A stretch of DNA of 64,000 nt from [Mycobacterium] manitobense (GCF_025821665.1 NZ_JACKSJ010000235.1:124001-188000), one strand, 5' to 3'; positions 1-8,493 are shown, counted from the stretch's first letter. Translations and numbers: made by a program. The notes: a model not told the origin generated them from the sequence alone.

Positions 1-580
1 CTTCGCGCATCAAGTCGTTGGGCGACAGGTCCTGCGGGATGGGAAGCGGCGGCGCCTGCTGCGGCGGCGGATCGCGTTCGAGGTCGTAGACGCTGGCGAA
101 CATCTCGACTCCGCCGACACCGTCGGTCACCGCGTGACTGAAGTGCAGCATCGTCGCGGCGCGACCGCCCTCCAATCCCTCGATGAGGGTGGCCGTCCAC
201 AGCGGCCGGGAGATGTCCAACGGTGACTGCAGGGCGATCTCGGCGAGGTCGATCAGCTGGCGCATCGTGCCCGGGTCGGGGATCCGCACCCGGCGCACGT
301 GGAAGTCGAGATTGAAGTCCGGGTCGACGACCCAGCGTGGAGCCGCCGTCGGCAGGGTCGGGGTGACGACCTTCTGGCGCAGCCTCAACACCTTGCGGGA
401 GGCGTATTCGAAGCGGGTGCGGAACCGGTCCCAGTCCGGTGTGACGTCGAGGATCTCGACGGTCAGGATCCCCGAGCGGGTGCGGGGATTGGCCTCGCCG
501 CGGTGCAGGATCTGGTCGAACGGGCTCAGTTCCTCGGGCAGTCCCGCCGTGTCCAATTCCGGCACGTCGCTCGTCGCCAC
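1..580 (-). CDS. Wax-ester synthase/diacylglycerol acyltransferase (WS/DGAT) family, 5' part
   Basis: The N-terminal 193 residues of an acyltransferase that runs off the left edge. The family joins acyl-CoA to diacylglycerol or fatty alcohols to make storage triacylglycerol or wax esters. The visible part opens with a typical segment (LSPFDQILHR, residues 18-27) and reaches the active-site motif as SHAVTDG at residues 148-154; the family usually has HHxxxDG, so the first His is Ser here while the second His and the DG are kept. GTG at 580 is chosen because a purine-rich GAGGGGGGA stretch lies just upstream; in-frame ATG 595 and GTG 598 are alternatives. The C-terminal domain cannot be seen, so activity and intactness are unknown. 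Confidence 0.85.
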   Translation of the reverse strand, partial: MATSDVPELDTAGLPEELSPFDQILHRGEANPRTRSGILTVEILDVTPDWDRFRTRFEYASRKVLRLRQKVVTPTLPTAAPRWVVDPDFNLDFHVRRVRIPDPGTMRQLIDLAEIALQSPLDISRPLWTATLIEGLEGGRAATMLHFSHAVTDGVGGVEMFASVYDLERDPPPQQAPPLPIPQDLSPNDLMRE

Positions 581-730
581 GCTGTCCCCCCTCATCACCT
601 GTGACCGCTGCCAACACGCTAGTCCGCGGGTACTCCCGGCGCTGCGGCTTTCATGGCGGTGGCGAGGCGCCTCGCGCGAACCCTTCACCCCACCGGGCCG
701 GGGTGCCTGTGGCGTTAAAGTAGCTCCGCT

Positions 731-803
731 GCCCCCGTAGCTCAGCGGATAGAGCAGCCGCCTTCTAAGCGGTTGGTCGCAGGTTCGATCCCTGCCGGGG
801 GCG
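731..803 (+). tRNA. tRNA-Arg (anticodon TCT)
   Basis: A 73-nt cloverleaf with acceptor GCCCCCG/CGGGGGC, a D arm of normal form, anticodon stem GCCGC/GCGGT around loop CTTCTAA (anticodon TCT) and a GGTTCGATCC T-arm. The terminal CCA is not encoded. It stands alone, 106 nt before the molybdoenzyme gene. Confidence 0.95.
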
Positions 804-895
804 CTTCCCATGCGCCGGCCGACCGACGGAAATCGCATTCTCTTTTCTGCGTAGCCGTTCTCTCCGAATGCACATCCCTTCCCGCCGGGCGAGAG

Positions 896-901
896 TACGT
901 T
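896..901 (+). promoter_or_regulatory. -10 element (TACGTT) for a leaderless start
   Basis: TANNNT hexamer exactly 7 nt before the ATG at 909, with no Shine-Dalgarno sequence. Transcription would be expected to start at or next to the start codon. Inferred from spacing alone. Confidence 0.5.
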
Positions 902-908
902 TCCCGAC

Positions 909-2894
909 ATGCACACCGTCCGCAGTTTCTGCCGGGTCTGCACATCCGTCTGCGGCATCCTCGTCGACGTCGACGGCGACGAGGTGCTGCGCGTCCGCGG
1001 CGACAAGGAGCATCCGTTCTCCAAGGGCTACACCTGCGCCAAGGGACGCGCACTGCCGTTGCTGCACCACCATCCCGACCGCCTCGAACGGCCCCGCATG
1101 CGGATCGACGGACGCCAGCAGGACGTCAGCTGGGACGCCTGTCTGGATGACCTGGCCACCCGCCTGCGCGCGATCATCGACGAGCACGGCCCCGGCTCGG
1201 TCGGCATCTACTTCAGCACCATGGAGAGCGCCGGTTTCCGGATGGCCGAAGCGTTGCACGCGGCGATCGGCACCCCGGCCAAGTTCAGCCCCCTGACCAT
1301 CGACGGCACCGCCAAACCGCTGGTGTCGGATCTGGTCGGCGGATTCATGGGGCTGTCCGGCCGGACGGATCTCGACACCACCGACTTCCTGCTGCTCGTC
1401 GGCGCCAACCCGGTGGTCTCCCACGGCCACGCCATCTCGATGCCCAACCCGACGGGCACCGTGCGCGACATCGCCGCACGCGGACAGGTGTGGGTGATCG
1501 ACCCGCGGCGCACCGAGACCGCCCGTCTGGCGACCGGCCACCTGGCGCCGCGCCCCAGCACCGACCACGCGGTACTGGCCCACCTTGTGCGTGAGGTCCT
1601 GCGCGACGGCGTGAAACCCGATGTCCCCGTTCAGGGCATCGACGAGCTCGCCGCGGCGGTGGCACCGTTCACCCTGGCCCACACGGCGAAGTACGCCGAC
1701 GTCACCGAAGCCGACCTCATGCGGCTCGCGACGGCGGTCCGCGGCGCCAGGTGCGTCGCCATCGAGACCGGAACCGGTGTGACCATGACCGCCGAGCGCG
1801 CCAACGTCACCCAGTGGCTGGCGTGGGTGCTGATGATCCTCACCGGCGCGATGAACCGGCCGGGCGGCACCTGGTTCCACCCCGGGTTCGCCTATCAACT
1901 CGAGGCTTTCGGTGATCTGCTGCCGATCACCCCGATCGAGGGATCATTCGGCCCGGGTCCGCGCAGCCGGCCGGAGGCGCAGGCGTTCATCAACGAATGG
2001 CCCTGCGCGGTCCTTCCCGACGAGATCGAGGCGGGCAACATCCGCGCGCTGATCAACGTCGGCGGCAGTCTGGTCACCAGCTTCCCCGAGACGGGGAAGC
2101 TCATCCCCGCGTTGCAGAAGCTCGAGGTCTTCGCCACCACGGAGATCATCGACAACGAGACGACGCGGCTGGCGACGCACGTCCTGCCGACCAAGGACCC
2201 GCTCGAACGTCCCGACATCACCCTGCACGACATCTTGAGCTCGCGGGTGTCGGTCCAGCACACCCATGCCGTTGTGGAGCCGGTCGGCGAGCGGCGATCG
2301 ATGTGGTGGGTGTTCGCCGATCTGGCGCGGCGCCTCGGCTACGACGTCGGCACGCTCGCCAATCCGGACACCAGCACCGACGACGACGTCCTCGCCGTTC
2401 TGCTGGCCGGCGGCCGGACGCCCTTCGACGAGGTGGTCGCGACCGGCTGGGCGGAGGCGCCCCGCGAGCTGCCCGCTGAGTGGGTGGACCGGCACATCGA
2501 CCGGATGGGCGGCTGGCGACTGGCTCCGCCGATCCTCGTCGCCCAGCTGGCGGGCCTCGAGCCGCCGCCCGATTTGATGATGGTCCCGCGTCGGCAGCGC
2601 AAGAAGCTCAACGGCCAACTCGACATCCTCGGCGAGCCGGCGGAGATCATCGTCCATCCCGACGACGGCGCCTCCGCGGGCGTGGTGAGCGGTGAATGCG
2701 TCACAGTGCGCAGCGCGAACGGCGAGGTCACCGGCATCGCGAAGCTCGACGACTCGGTCCGGACGGGCGTGGTCTCGATTCCACACGGTCACCACGACTG
2801 CAACGTCAACCGGCTGACCAGTAAGGACGACATCGACGTGGTCACCGGGATGGTGCGTTATTCGGGGATCGCCGTCAGCCTGCATCCCGCCTGA
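909..2894 (+). CDS. Molybdopterin-dependent oxidoreductase (formate dehydrogenase/nitrate reductase superfamily)
   Basis: A 661-residue member of the DMSO-reductase superfamily. The N-terminal Cys set (CRVCTSVC at residues 8-15, then the Cys of YTCAKG near 42) should bind a [4Fe-4S] cluster; the molybdopterin-binding domains follow (GANPVVSHGH near 164 and VIDPRRTETA near 197), and the C-terminal dinucleotide-binding fold ends with a segment containing IPHGHHDCNVNRL. There is no twin-arginine signal, so it is probably cytoplasmic. No electron-transfer subunit, fdhD or cofactor gene lies nearby, so substrate and redox partner cannot be assigned; formate, nitrate and an organic N- or S-oxide all remain possible. 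The start has a leaderless-type -10 element 7 nt upstream. Confidence 0.88.
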   Translation: MHTVRSFCRVCTSVCGILVDVDGDEVLRVRGDKEHPFSKGYTCAKGRALPLLHHHPDRLERPRMRIDGRQQDVSWDACLDDLATRLRAIIDEHGPGSVGIYFSTMESAGFRMAEALHAAIGTPAKFSPLTIDGTAKPLVSDLVGGFMGLSGRTDLDTTDFLLLVGANPVVSHGHAISMPNPTGTVRDIAARGQVWVIDPRRTETARLATGHLAPRPSTDHAVLAHLVREVLRDGVKPDVPVQGIDELAAAVAPFTLAHTAKYADVTEADLMRLATAVRGARCVAIETGTGVTMTAERANVTQWLAWVLMILTGAMNRPGGTWFHPGFAYQLEAFGDLLPITPIEGSFGPGPRSRPEAQAFINEWPCAVLPDEIEAGNIRALINVGGSLVTSFPETGKLIPALQKLEVFATTEIIDNETTRLATHVLPTKDPLERPDITLHDILSSRVSVQHTHAVVEPVGERRSMWWVFADLARRLGYDVGTLANPDTSTDDDVLAVLLAGGRTPFDEVVATGWAEAPRELPAEWVDRHIDRMGGWRLAPPILVAQLAGLEPPPDLMMVPRRQRKKLNGQLDILGEPAEIIVHPDDGASAGVVSGECVTVRSANGEVTGIAKLDDSVRTGVVSIPHGHHDCNVNRLTSKDDIDVVTGMVRYSGIAVSLHPA

Positions 2895-3171
2895 CCAGCA
2901 AAGCGCCCCAGGGACGTAGCCCGGTCGCAGCCACCTTCCCGGTGTAATCTGCACCCACCGTTCAGCGTGCGGATACAGGGCTCATCAGGCACGTCACCAG
3001 GCGATCGACCGGGTGCGAAGTGTGAGCCACATCACACTCACATGATCTCGTGAGCTACCGCACAGTAGCCGGGCACGTCTGTTTTCCGGACGACAAGTTA
3101 AATAGGCTAATCTCTGTCGCGACGACTGTTTGTCTGGCGTCATTCATCGGGTCGAAATGTAAGGGGTCACC
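2895..3171. other. Intergenic region upstream of mmpS
   Basis: 277 nt without a credible gene. It holds the probable mmpS promoter: TAGGCT at 3103-3108 fits a -10 hexamer and would give a leader of about 55 nt, and AAGGGG just before 3172 serves as ribosome binding site. See the separate entry for a weak iron-box-like sequence. Confidence 0.5.
3098..3116 (+). promoter_or_regulatory. Weak IdeR-box-like sequence / -10 region
   Basis: By eye the 19-mer matches the IdeR consensus TTAGGTTAGGCTAACCTAA at 11 of 19 positions, with the AGGCTAA core intact. It overlaps a TAGGCT hexamer that explains itself as an ordinary -10 element. Iron control would make sense for an MmpS4/L4-type exporter, but the match is poor. 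Confidence 0.2.
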
Positions 3172-3726
3172 ATGTCTCGGACGGACAACGTCACCTATGA
3201 CGGTCCCGGACAGGTGAGCCAGCCGCCGGTCGGGCAACAGCCCGCGACCGCGCCGGCGCCGCCGTCACACCAGAAGCCGACCAAGCGGCGCCCGACGGCC
3301 GTCGACATCGTCAAGAAGATCTGGATCCCGCTGCTCATCATGATCGTCGTGGTGGTGGCCGGATTCACCGTGCACCGCATCCGGGGATTCTTCGGCGCCG
3401 AGGGCGTGACCGTGACACCCAAGGTGTTCGCCGACGACCCCGAACCCTTCGACCCGAAGGTCGTCCGGTACGAGATCTCCGGCAACGGCAGCTACGCCGA
3501 CATCAACTACCTGGACCTGGACGCCAAGCACCAGCGGGTGGACGGGGCAGCGCTGCCCTGGAGCCTGACCCTGGAGACGACCGCTCCGTCGGCGGCTCCC
3601 AACATCGTCGCCCAGGGCGACGGCGACTTCATCTCCTGCCGAGTCATCGTCGATGACGTCGTGAAAGACGAGAGGACTTCCAGCGGCGTGAACGCCCAGA
3701 CCTTCTGCTACGTGAAATCGGCATGA
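3172..3726 (+). CDS. MmpS family membrane accessory protein
   Basis: 184 residues: a proline-rich cytoplasmic N-terminus (about 1-42), one transmembrane helix (about residues 46-65, WIPLLIMIVVVVAGFTV) and a C-terminal periplasmic MmpS domain that includes YEISGNGSYADINYLD, LPWSL, NIVAQGDG and two cysteines (SCRV and FCYV). MmpS proteins pair with an MmpL RND pump; MmpS4 and MmpS5 of M. tuberculosis support siderophore export. The sequence most resembles MmpS4/MmpS5, but the N-terminal extension is longer than the roughly 140 residues usual there. The stop overlaps the mmpL start (ATGA), indicating translational coupling. Calling it MmpS4 specifically is an inference from the downstream DUF5078 gene. 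Confidence 0.9.
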   Translation: MSRTDNVTYDGPGQVSQPPVGQQPATAPAPPSHQKPTKRRPTAVDIVKKIWIPLLIMIVVVVAGFTVHRIRGFFGAEGVTVTPKVFADDPEPFDPKVVRYEISGNGSYADINYLDLDAKHQRVDGAALPWSLTLETTAPSAAPNIVAQGDGDFISCRVIVDDVVKDERTSSGVNAQTFCYVKSA

Positions 3727-6608
3727 GCGCACCCACCTACGACGCGCCCACCGACGCTTTCCCGCCCGCCCGACGCCCTTCGAAGCCGTTCATCCCGCGG
3801 ATGATCCGCGCCTTCGCGGTGCCCATCATCCTCGGCTGGATCGCCGTGATCGCCGTCGTCAACGTCGTCGTCCCACAGCTCGAAGAGGTCGGGCAGCTGC
3901 GCGCGGTGTCGATGAGCCCGGACGACGCCCCGTCGATGATCTCGATGCAGCAGGTGGGCAAGGTCTTCGAGGAAGGCGACTCCGACAGCCAGGTGATGAT
4001 CGTCCTGGAGGGCGAGAATCCACTCGGCGACGACGCACACGCCTACTACGACCAGCTCATCGACAAGCTCGAAGCCGATCCCGCCCACGTCCAGTCCGTG
4101 CAGGACTTCTGGAGCGACCCGCTCACCGCCACCGGCGCGCAGAGCAGCGACGGCAAGGCCGCCTACGTCCAGCTGAAGCTGGCGGGCAACCAGGGCGAGT
4201 CACTGGCCAACGAGTCGGTGGACGCGGTCCAGGCGATCATCAACAGCATTCCGCCGCCGGACGGGGTGAAGGCCTACCTGACCGGCCCGGCCGCACTCGC
4301 GGCCGACCAGCACATCGCCAGCGACCGCAGCATGCAGCTGATCGAGGCCGTGACGTTCACGGTCATCATCATCATGCTGCTGCTGGTCTACCGCTCGATC
4401 ATGACGCTGATCCTCGTGCTGGTGATGGTCGTGCTCTCGCTCGCGGCGTCCCGCGGCGTGGTGGCCTTCCTCGGCTACTACGAGATCATCGGGCTCTCCA
4501 CGTTCGCGACGAACCTCCTTGTCACACTCGCGATCGCCGCCTCCACCGACTACGCCATCTTCCTGATAGGCCGATATCAGGAAGCGCGAAGTGTCGGCGA
4601 GGACAAGGTGACCGCGTACTACACGATGTTCAAGGGCACGGCGCACGTGGTGCTCGGCTCCGGTCTGACGATCGCCGGCGCCACCTTCTGCCTGAGCTTC
4701 ACCCGGCTGCCCTACTTCCAGACCCTGGGCGTCCCGCTGGCGATCGGCATGGTCGTCGCGGTGCTGGCCTCGCTCACGCTGGGTTCGGCGATCGTCGTGG
4801 TGGCCAGCAAGTTCGGGGCGCTGGAGCCGAAACGCGCACTGCGGACCCGCGGTTGGCGCAAGGTCGGGGCGGCAGTGGTGCGGTGGCCGGGTCCCATTCT
4901 GATCGGCACCGTCGCACTCGCGTTGATCGGCCTGCTCACGCTTCCCGGGTACCGCACCAACTACAACGACCGGCACTACCTGCCCGCCGACCTGCCGGCC
5001 AACGAGGGATACGCGGCCGCCGACCGGCACTTCGACCAGGCCCGGATGAATCCCGAGCTGATGATGATCTCCAGCGACCACGACCTGCGTAACTCGGCGG
5101 ACTTCCTGGTGATCGACAAGATCTCGAAGGCCATCTTCCGGGTGCCCGGCGTGGCGCGGGTGCAGGCGATCACCAGGCCGGACGGCAAGCCGATCGAGCA
5201 CACGTCGATCCCGTTCCAGATCAGCATGCAGGGCACCACCCAGCAGATGAACCAGAAGTATCTGCAGGACCGGATGGCCGACATGCTCAAGCAGGCCGAC
5301 GAGATGCAATCCACCATCGACACGATGACGCGGATGCAGAACCTCACCGCGCAGATGGCCGACACCACGCACAGCATGGTCACCAAGATGAAGGGCATGG
5401 TCGTCGACATCGAGGAATTGCGCGATCACATCGCCGATTTCGACGACTTCTTCCGGCCTATCCGCAACTACTTCTACTGGGAACCCAAGTGCTTCAACAT
5501 CCCGGTGTGCTGGGCGCTGCGCTCGGTCTTCGACACCCTTGACGGCATCAATGTGATGACCGACGACATCAAGGCGCTCATGCCGGACATGGAGCGGCTG
5601 GATTCCCTTATGCCGCAGCTGGTCACGATGATGCCCGAGATGATCGAGACCATGAAGACGATGAAGACCATGATGCTGACCATGTATGCCTCCCAGAAGG
5701 GCATGCAGGATCAGATGGCCGCGATGCAGGACGAGTCCAACTCGATGGGCGAGGCCTTCGACGCGTCGATGAACGACGACTCGTTCTACCTGCCGCCGGA
5801 GATCTTCGACAACGAGGACTTCAAGCGCGGCATGGAGCAGTTCATCTCGCCGGACGGTAAGTCGGTGCGCTTCATCATCTCCCACGAGGGCGATCCGATG
5901 TCCCCGGAGGGCATCAAGCGCATCGACGCCATCAAGCTGGCAGCCAAGGAAGCCGTCAAGGGCACTCCTCTGGAGGGCTCGACGATCTACCTCGGCGGCA
6001 CCGCGGCGACGTTCAAGGACATGCAGGACGGCAACAACTTCGACCTGCTGATCGCCGGGATCGCCGCGCTGGCGCTGATCTTCATCATCATGTTGATCAT
6101 CACCCGCAGCGTGGTGGCCTCAGCGGTGATCGTGGGCACGGTGGTGTTGTCGCTCGGCGCCTCGTTCGGCCTGTCGGTGCTCATCTGGCAGCACCTGCTC
6201 GGCATCGAACTGCACTGGATGGTGATGGCGATGGCGGTGATCATCCTGCTCGCCGTCGGCGCCGACTACAACCTGCTCCTGGTGTCGCGGTTCAAGGAGG
6301 AGATCCACGCCGGATTGCACACCGGCATCATCAGATCGATGGGCGGCACCGGCTCGGTGGTGACCTCGGCCGGCCTGGTGTTCGCGTTCACGATGATATC
6401 GATGGCGGTCAGCGAGCTGACGGTGATCGGTCAGGTGGGCACGACGATCGGACTGGGTCTGCTGTTCGACACGCTGATCGTGCGCTCGCTCATGATGCCC
6501 TCGATTGCCGCCCTGCTCGGGCCGTGGTTCTGGTGGCCGCAACGGGTTCGGCAGCGGCCGGTCCCGGCGGCGTGGCCGCAGTCGCCGCAGAACTTCACGT
6601 CCGTCTGA
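3723..6608 (+). CDS. MmpL family RND transporter
   Basis: 961 residues, close to the length of MmpL4/MmpL5. Two RND halves are visible: a membrane helix near residue 30, a first periplasmic domain (about 60-200), a membrane block (about 205-360, including STDYAIFLIGRY) and a helix near 400; then a second periplasmic domain containing a long Met/Gln-rich helical insertion (about 490-680), and a final membrane block (about 775-940) with GADYNLLLVSRF. These DY pairs are the proton-relay motif of MmpL proteins. It should export a lipid or siderophore across the inner membrane using the proton gradient. It starts 4 nt inside mmpS and is followed by a strong hairpin, so mmpS-mmpL is a two-gene operon. 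Confidence 0.92.
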   Translation: MSAPTYDAPTDAFPPARRPSKPFIPRMIRAFAVPIILGWIAVIAVVNVVVPQLEEVGQLRAVSMSPDDAPSMISMQQVGKVFEEGDSDSQVMIVLEGENPLGDDAHAYYDQLIDKLEADPAHVQSVQDFWSDPLTATGAQSSDGKAAYVQLKLAGNQGESLANESVDAVQAIINSIPPPDGVKAYLTGPAALAADQHIASDRSMQLIEAVTFTVIIIMLLLVYRSIMTLILVLVMVVLSLAASRGVVAFLGYYEIIGLSTFATNLLVTLAIAASTDYAIFLIGRYQEARSVGEDKVTAYYTMFKGTAHVVLGSGLTIAGATFCLSFTRLPYFQTLGVPLAIGMVVAVLASLTLGSAIVVVASKFGALEPKRALRTRGWRKVGAAVVRWPGPILIGTVALALIGLLTLPGYRTNYNDRHYLPADLPANEGYAAADRHFDQARMNPELMMISSDHDLRNSADFLVIDKISKAIFRVPGVARVQAITRPDGKPIEHTSIPFQISMQGTTQQMNQKYLQDRMADMLKQADEMQSTIDTMTRMQNLTAQMADTTHSMVTKMKGMVVDIEELRDHIADFDDFFRPIRNYFYWEPKCFNIPVCWALRSVFDTLDGINVMTDDIKALMPDMERLDSLMPQLVTMMPEMIETMKTMKTMMLTMYASQKGMQDQMAAMQDESNSMGEAFDASMNDDSFYLPPEIFDNEDFKRGMEQFISPDGKSVRFIISHEGDPMSPEGIKRIDAIKLAAKEAVKGTPLEGSTIYLGGTAATFKDMQDGNNFDLLIAGIAALALIFIIMLIITRSVVASAVIVGTVVLSLGASFGLSVLIWQHLLGIELHWMVMAMAVIILLAVGADYNLLLVSRFKEEIHAGLHTGIIRSMGGTGSVVTSAGLVFAFTMISMAVSELTVIGQVGTTIGLGLLFDTLIVRSLMMPSIAALLGPWFWWPQRVRQRPVPAAWPQSPQNFTSV

Positions 6609-6620
6609 GCGACACCCGAA

Positions 6621-6661
6621 AACGAGATCCGCCCGGTCGATCCGACCGGGCGGTTCTCGTT
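6621..6661 (+). terminator. Hairpin terminator after mmpL
   Basis: CCGCCCGGTCG (6629-6639), loop ATC, CGACCGGGCGG (6643-6653), extended after one T-T mismatch by AACGAGA/TCTCGTT: an 18-bp stem 12 nt past the mmpL stop. Only a short T run follows. Confidence 0.75.
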
Positions 6662-6710
6662 GTGGGCGGTCATGATTGCGCCGGACCCGGCGGCACTGAG
6701 CGCAAAAAGA

Positions 6711-6738
6711 ATCCGCCCGGCCATACGGCCGGGCGGAT
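6711..6738 (-). terminator. Intrinsic terminator after the DUF5078 gene
   Basis: Perfect 12-bp stem ATCCGCCCGGCC/GGCCGGGCGGAT with loop ATAC. On the minus strand it is followed by TCTTTTT, an unusually good U-tract for a mycobacterium. It ends the leftward DUF732-DUF5078 operon and sits back to back with the mmpL terminator. Confidence 0.85.
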
Positions 6739-6757
6739 CTCTTGGTGGCTCGGGGTA

Positions 6758-7216
6758 CTACCAGACCCAGACGGACATGTCGTTCGGCGGGTAGTTCATG
6801 CAGATGTCCGTGGTGTGCGCGGCGACGCCCTTGTTGTTGAAGAAGACCTTCGCCCAGTTCGGCCAGTTCCAGTGCAGCTGCTCGTAGAACGCGTTGGTCA
6901 CGGTGTCCTCGGCGTACTGGCGACGGCCCTTGTAATCCATCGAGAAGAACCAGTGGATGCGGTCCTGGACCGCGCGGTGCACCTCGGGCGACTTGTTGTT
7001 GTAGTCGATCATATACCGCTCGTAGTACACCGGTTCGACGTCGCGGGCGGCGGCCAGGATCTGCTCGGCCGTGCACGGCGTCCGCAGGATCCGGTTCGGG
7101 ATCGGATAGTCGTCGGTGGCGTCCGCGGAGGCGACGCCCGGCGCGACCGCCATCAGGCCGGCGGCGGCGACCGCCACCATCCCGGAGTGGACCATGGAGC
7201 GAATGCTCTTACGCAT
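6758..7216 (-). CDS. Secreted DUF5078 protein, Rv0455c-like siderophore-secretion factor
   Basis: 152 residues with an N-terminal signal peptide (hydrophobic about 9-27, cleavage near VASA-DA at 31-32). The mature domain has just two cysteines, Cys48 (RTPCTAEQ) and Cys139 (TDICMNYP), far apart, as in the M. tuberculosis protein Rv0455c, whose fold is held by an essential disulfide and which is required for mycobactin secretion together with MmpL4/MmpL5. The family match (length, DYPIPNRIL, WPNWAKVFFNNKGVAAHTTD) is from memory. It is the second gene of a leftward operon, 21 nt after the DUF732 gene, and faces the mmpS-mmpL operon end to end, which supports a shared export role. Confidence 0.8.
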   Translation of the reverse strand: MRKSIRSMVHSGMVAVAAAGLMAVAPGVASADATDDYPIPNRILRTPCTAEQILAAARDVEPVYYERYMIDYNNKSPEVHRAVQDRIHWFFSMDYKGRRQYAEDTVTNAFYEQLHWNWPNWAKVFFNNKGVAAHTTDICMNYPPNDMSVWVW

Positions 7217-7237
7217 GTCTGTCTTACCTTCCTGACG

Positions 7238-7645
7238 TCAGCGCTCGGCCGGCAGCGGGGGGCCTGCCGGCACCGGTGCCGGTGCGGGGGCCGCCGGGTT
7301 GGCGACCCGTTGCAGGGCCACCATCTGGTTCGGGCAGTACACGGGGATGGCCTCACCGAGGAACTGCCACGACTGCTCGGTGGTGCTGCCCCTCTGCAAC
7401 TGGTCGAAGACGAACTTCGCCGACTGCACGGCGTCCTTGTCGACGCCGCGGTTCAGCCGCTTGCAGGCGATCTTCGCGATCCAGGCGTTGTAGTCCTTCT
7501 GACCGTAAATGCCGTAGGCCTGAAGGCGCTTGGCGAATGCGGTGTCCGGTTCGGGCTGCGCCATCGCGGGCGCAGCCAGGCCGACGGCGATCGCCGCACC
7601 CGCGACCGCGGTGGTCAGTCCCTTGGTGAGTCCCGCTAACTTCAT
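7238..7645 (-). CDS. Secreted DUF732 family protein
   Basis: 135 residues: signal peptide (hydrophobic about 9-29, probable cleavage at AMAQ-PE), a DUF732-type helical domain containing RLQAYGIYGQ and two cysteines (IACKRL and VYCPNQ), and a Pro/Ala-rich tail (PAAPAPAPVPAGPP). DUF732 proteins are small secreted proteins abundant in mycobacteria with no known function. The ATG has a TAGTAT hexamer 6 nt upstream and no ribosome binding site, so the mRNA is probably leaderless. It is first in the operon with the DUF5078 gene. Confidence 0.82.
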   Translation of the reverse strand: MKLAGLTKGLTTAVAGAAIAVGLAAPAMAQPEPDTAFAKRLQAYGIYGQKDYNAWIAKIACKRLNRGVDKDAVQSAKFVFDQLQRGSTTEQSWQFLGEAIPVYCPNQMVALQRVANPAAPAPAPVPAGPPLPAER

Positions 7646-7651
7646 GGGTGG

Positions 7652-7657
7652 ATACTA
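7652..7657 (-). promoter_or_regulatory. -10 element (TAGTAT) for leaderless DUF732 gene
   Basis: Read on the minus strand, TAGTAT lies 6 nt before the ATG at 7645; no purine-rich ribosome binding site is present. Probably the promoter of the DUF732-DUF5078 operon. Confidence 0.5.
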
Positions 7658-7713
7658 CATTGCTCCGGCCGGTCGACGCAGCCACTCGACAGTGGCAAAA
7701 AAGCGGGTGCGAA

Positions 7714-7719
7714 TAGGCT
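7714..7719 (+). promoter_or_regulatory. -10 element (TAGGCT) for leaderless start at 7727
   Basis: TAGGCT lies 7 nt before the GTG at 7727, with no ribosome binding site between. A small inverted repeat CCACT-CGAC-AGTGG (about 7682-7695) lies 18 nt upstream. Confidence 0.5.
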
Positions 7720-7726
7720 CACAGCC

Positions 7727-8479
7727 GTGTCCAACCCGGTCCTGGTCGACGTCGCCGACCACATCGCCCTGATCACCGTCAACGATCCCGATCGCCGCAA
7801 CGCGGTGACCTTCGAGATGTCCGCCGGCCTGCGCCGGGCCGTCGACGCCGCCGAGGCGGACGACGACGTCCACGCCGTGATCGTCACCGGCGCGGGCAAG
7901 GCGTTCTGCGCGGGCGCCGACCTGACCGCGCTGGGCGAGGCCACCGAGGACGGGCTGCGCCGCATCTACGACGGCTTCCTCGCGATCGCCGACTGCTCAC
8001 TGCCCACCATCGCCGCCGTCAACGGCGCGGCCGTCGGCGCCGGGCTCAATCTGGCGCTGGCCGCCGACGTCCGCATCGCCGGGCCGGCGGCGCTGTTCGA
8101 TCCGCGGTTCCAGAAACTCGGCATCCATCCCGGCGGCGGCGCGACGTGGATGCTCAACCGTGCCGTCGGGCCGCAGGCAGCACGGGCGGCCCTGCTGTTC
8201 GGCATGCGCTTCGACGCCGAGTCCGCGGTCCGGCACGGGCTGGCGCTCGAGGTGGCCGACGATGCGGTCGCGGCGGGGCGCGCCCTCGCCGCGGGCCCGG
8301 CTTCGGCGCCCCGCGACGTCGTCATCGCCACGAAGGCGTCGATGCGGGCGACCGCCAACCCCGGCACGGTCGACAGCGACCAGCACCGGGTGGCCGTCGA
8401 CGTGGAAATCGGCCCGCAGGCCACGTCCATCGAGTCACCCGAGTTCGCCGCCCGGCTGGCCGCGGCCAAGCGCCGGTAA
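7727..8479 (+). CDS. Enoyl-CoA hydratase/isomerase-like (crotonase fold) protein lacking both usual catalytic Glu
   Basis: 250 residues with a crotonase fold: oxyanion-hole and CoA-pocket segments CAGADLTALG and GAAVGAGLNLALAADVR are clear. The two acidic residues of classic hydratases appear replaced: the first (GGGCEL in hydratases) is GAGLNL here, and the second (QPE before LG) falls in DPRFQKLG. It is therefore unlikely to be an ordinary hydratase; an acyl-CoA-binding protein like EchA6, or an isomerase or lyase using other residues, is possible. It converges on the branched-chain ketoacid dehydrogenase operon, 14 nt from bkdC, and recalls EchA14-type proteins (tentative). GTG start with a leaderless-type -10 element. 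Confidence 0.85.
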   Translation: MSNPVLVDVADHIALITVNDPDRRNAVTFEMSAGLRRAVDAAEADDDVHAVIVTGAGKAFCAGADLTALGEATEDGLRRIYDGFLAIADCSLPTIAAVNGAAVGAGLNLALAADVRIAGPAALFDPRFQKLGIHPGGGATWMLNRAVGPQAARAALLFGMRFDAESAVRHGLALEVADDAVAAGRALAAGPASAPRDVVIATKASMRATANPGTVDSDQHRVAVDVEIGPQATSIESPEFAARLAAAKRR

Positions 8480-8493
8480 CGCCGATCCCGGGA

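Noticed and set aside
3098..3116. Functional IdeR iron box
   Set aside because: Only 11 of 19 positions match and the core coincides with a plain -10 hexamer, so it is kept only as a weak candidate.
4200..5885. 561-residue minus-strand ORF inside mmpL
   Set aside because: His/Arg/Asp-rich low-complexity translation typical of the antisense of a high-GC gene; mmpL is unambiguous in the other strand.
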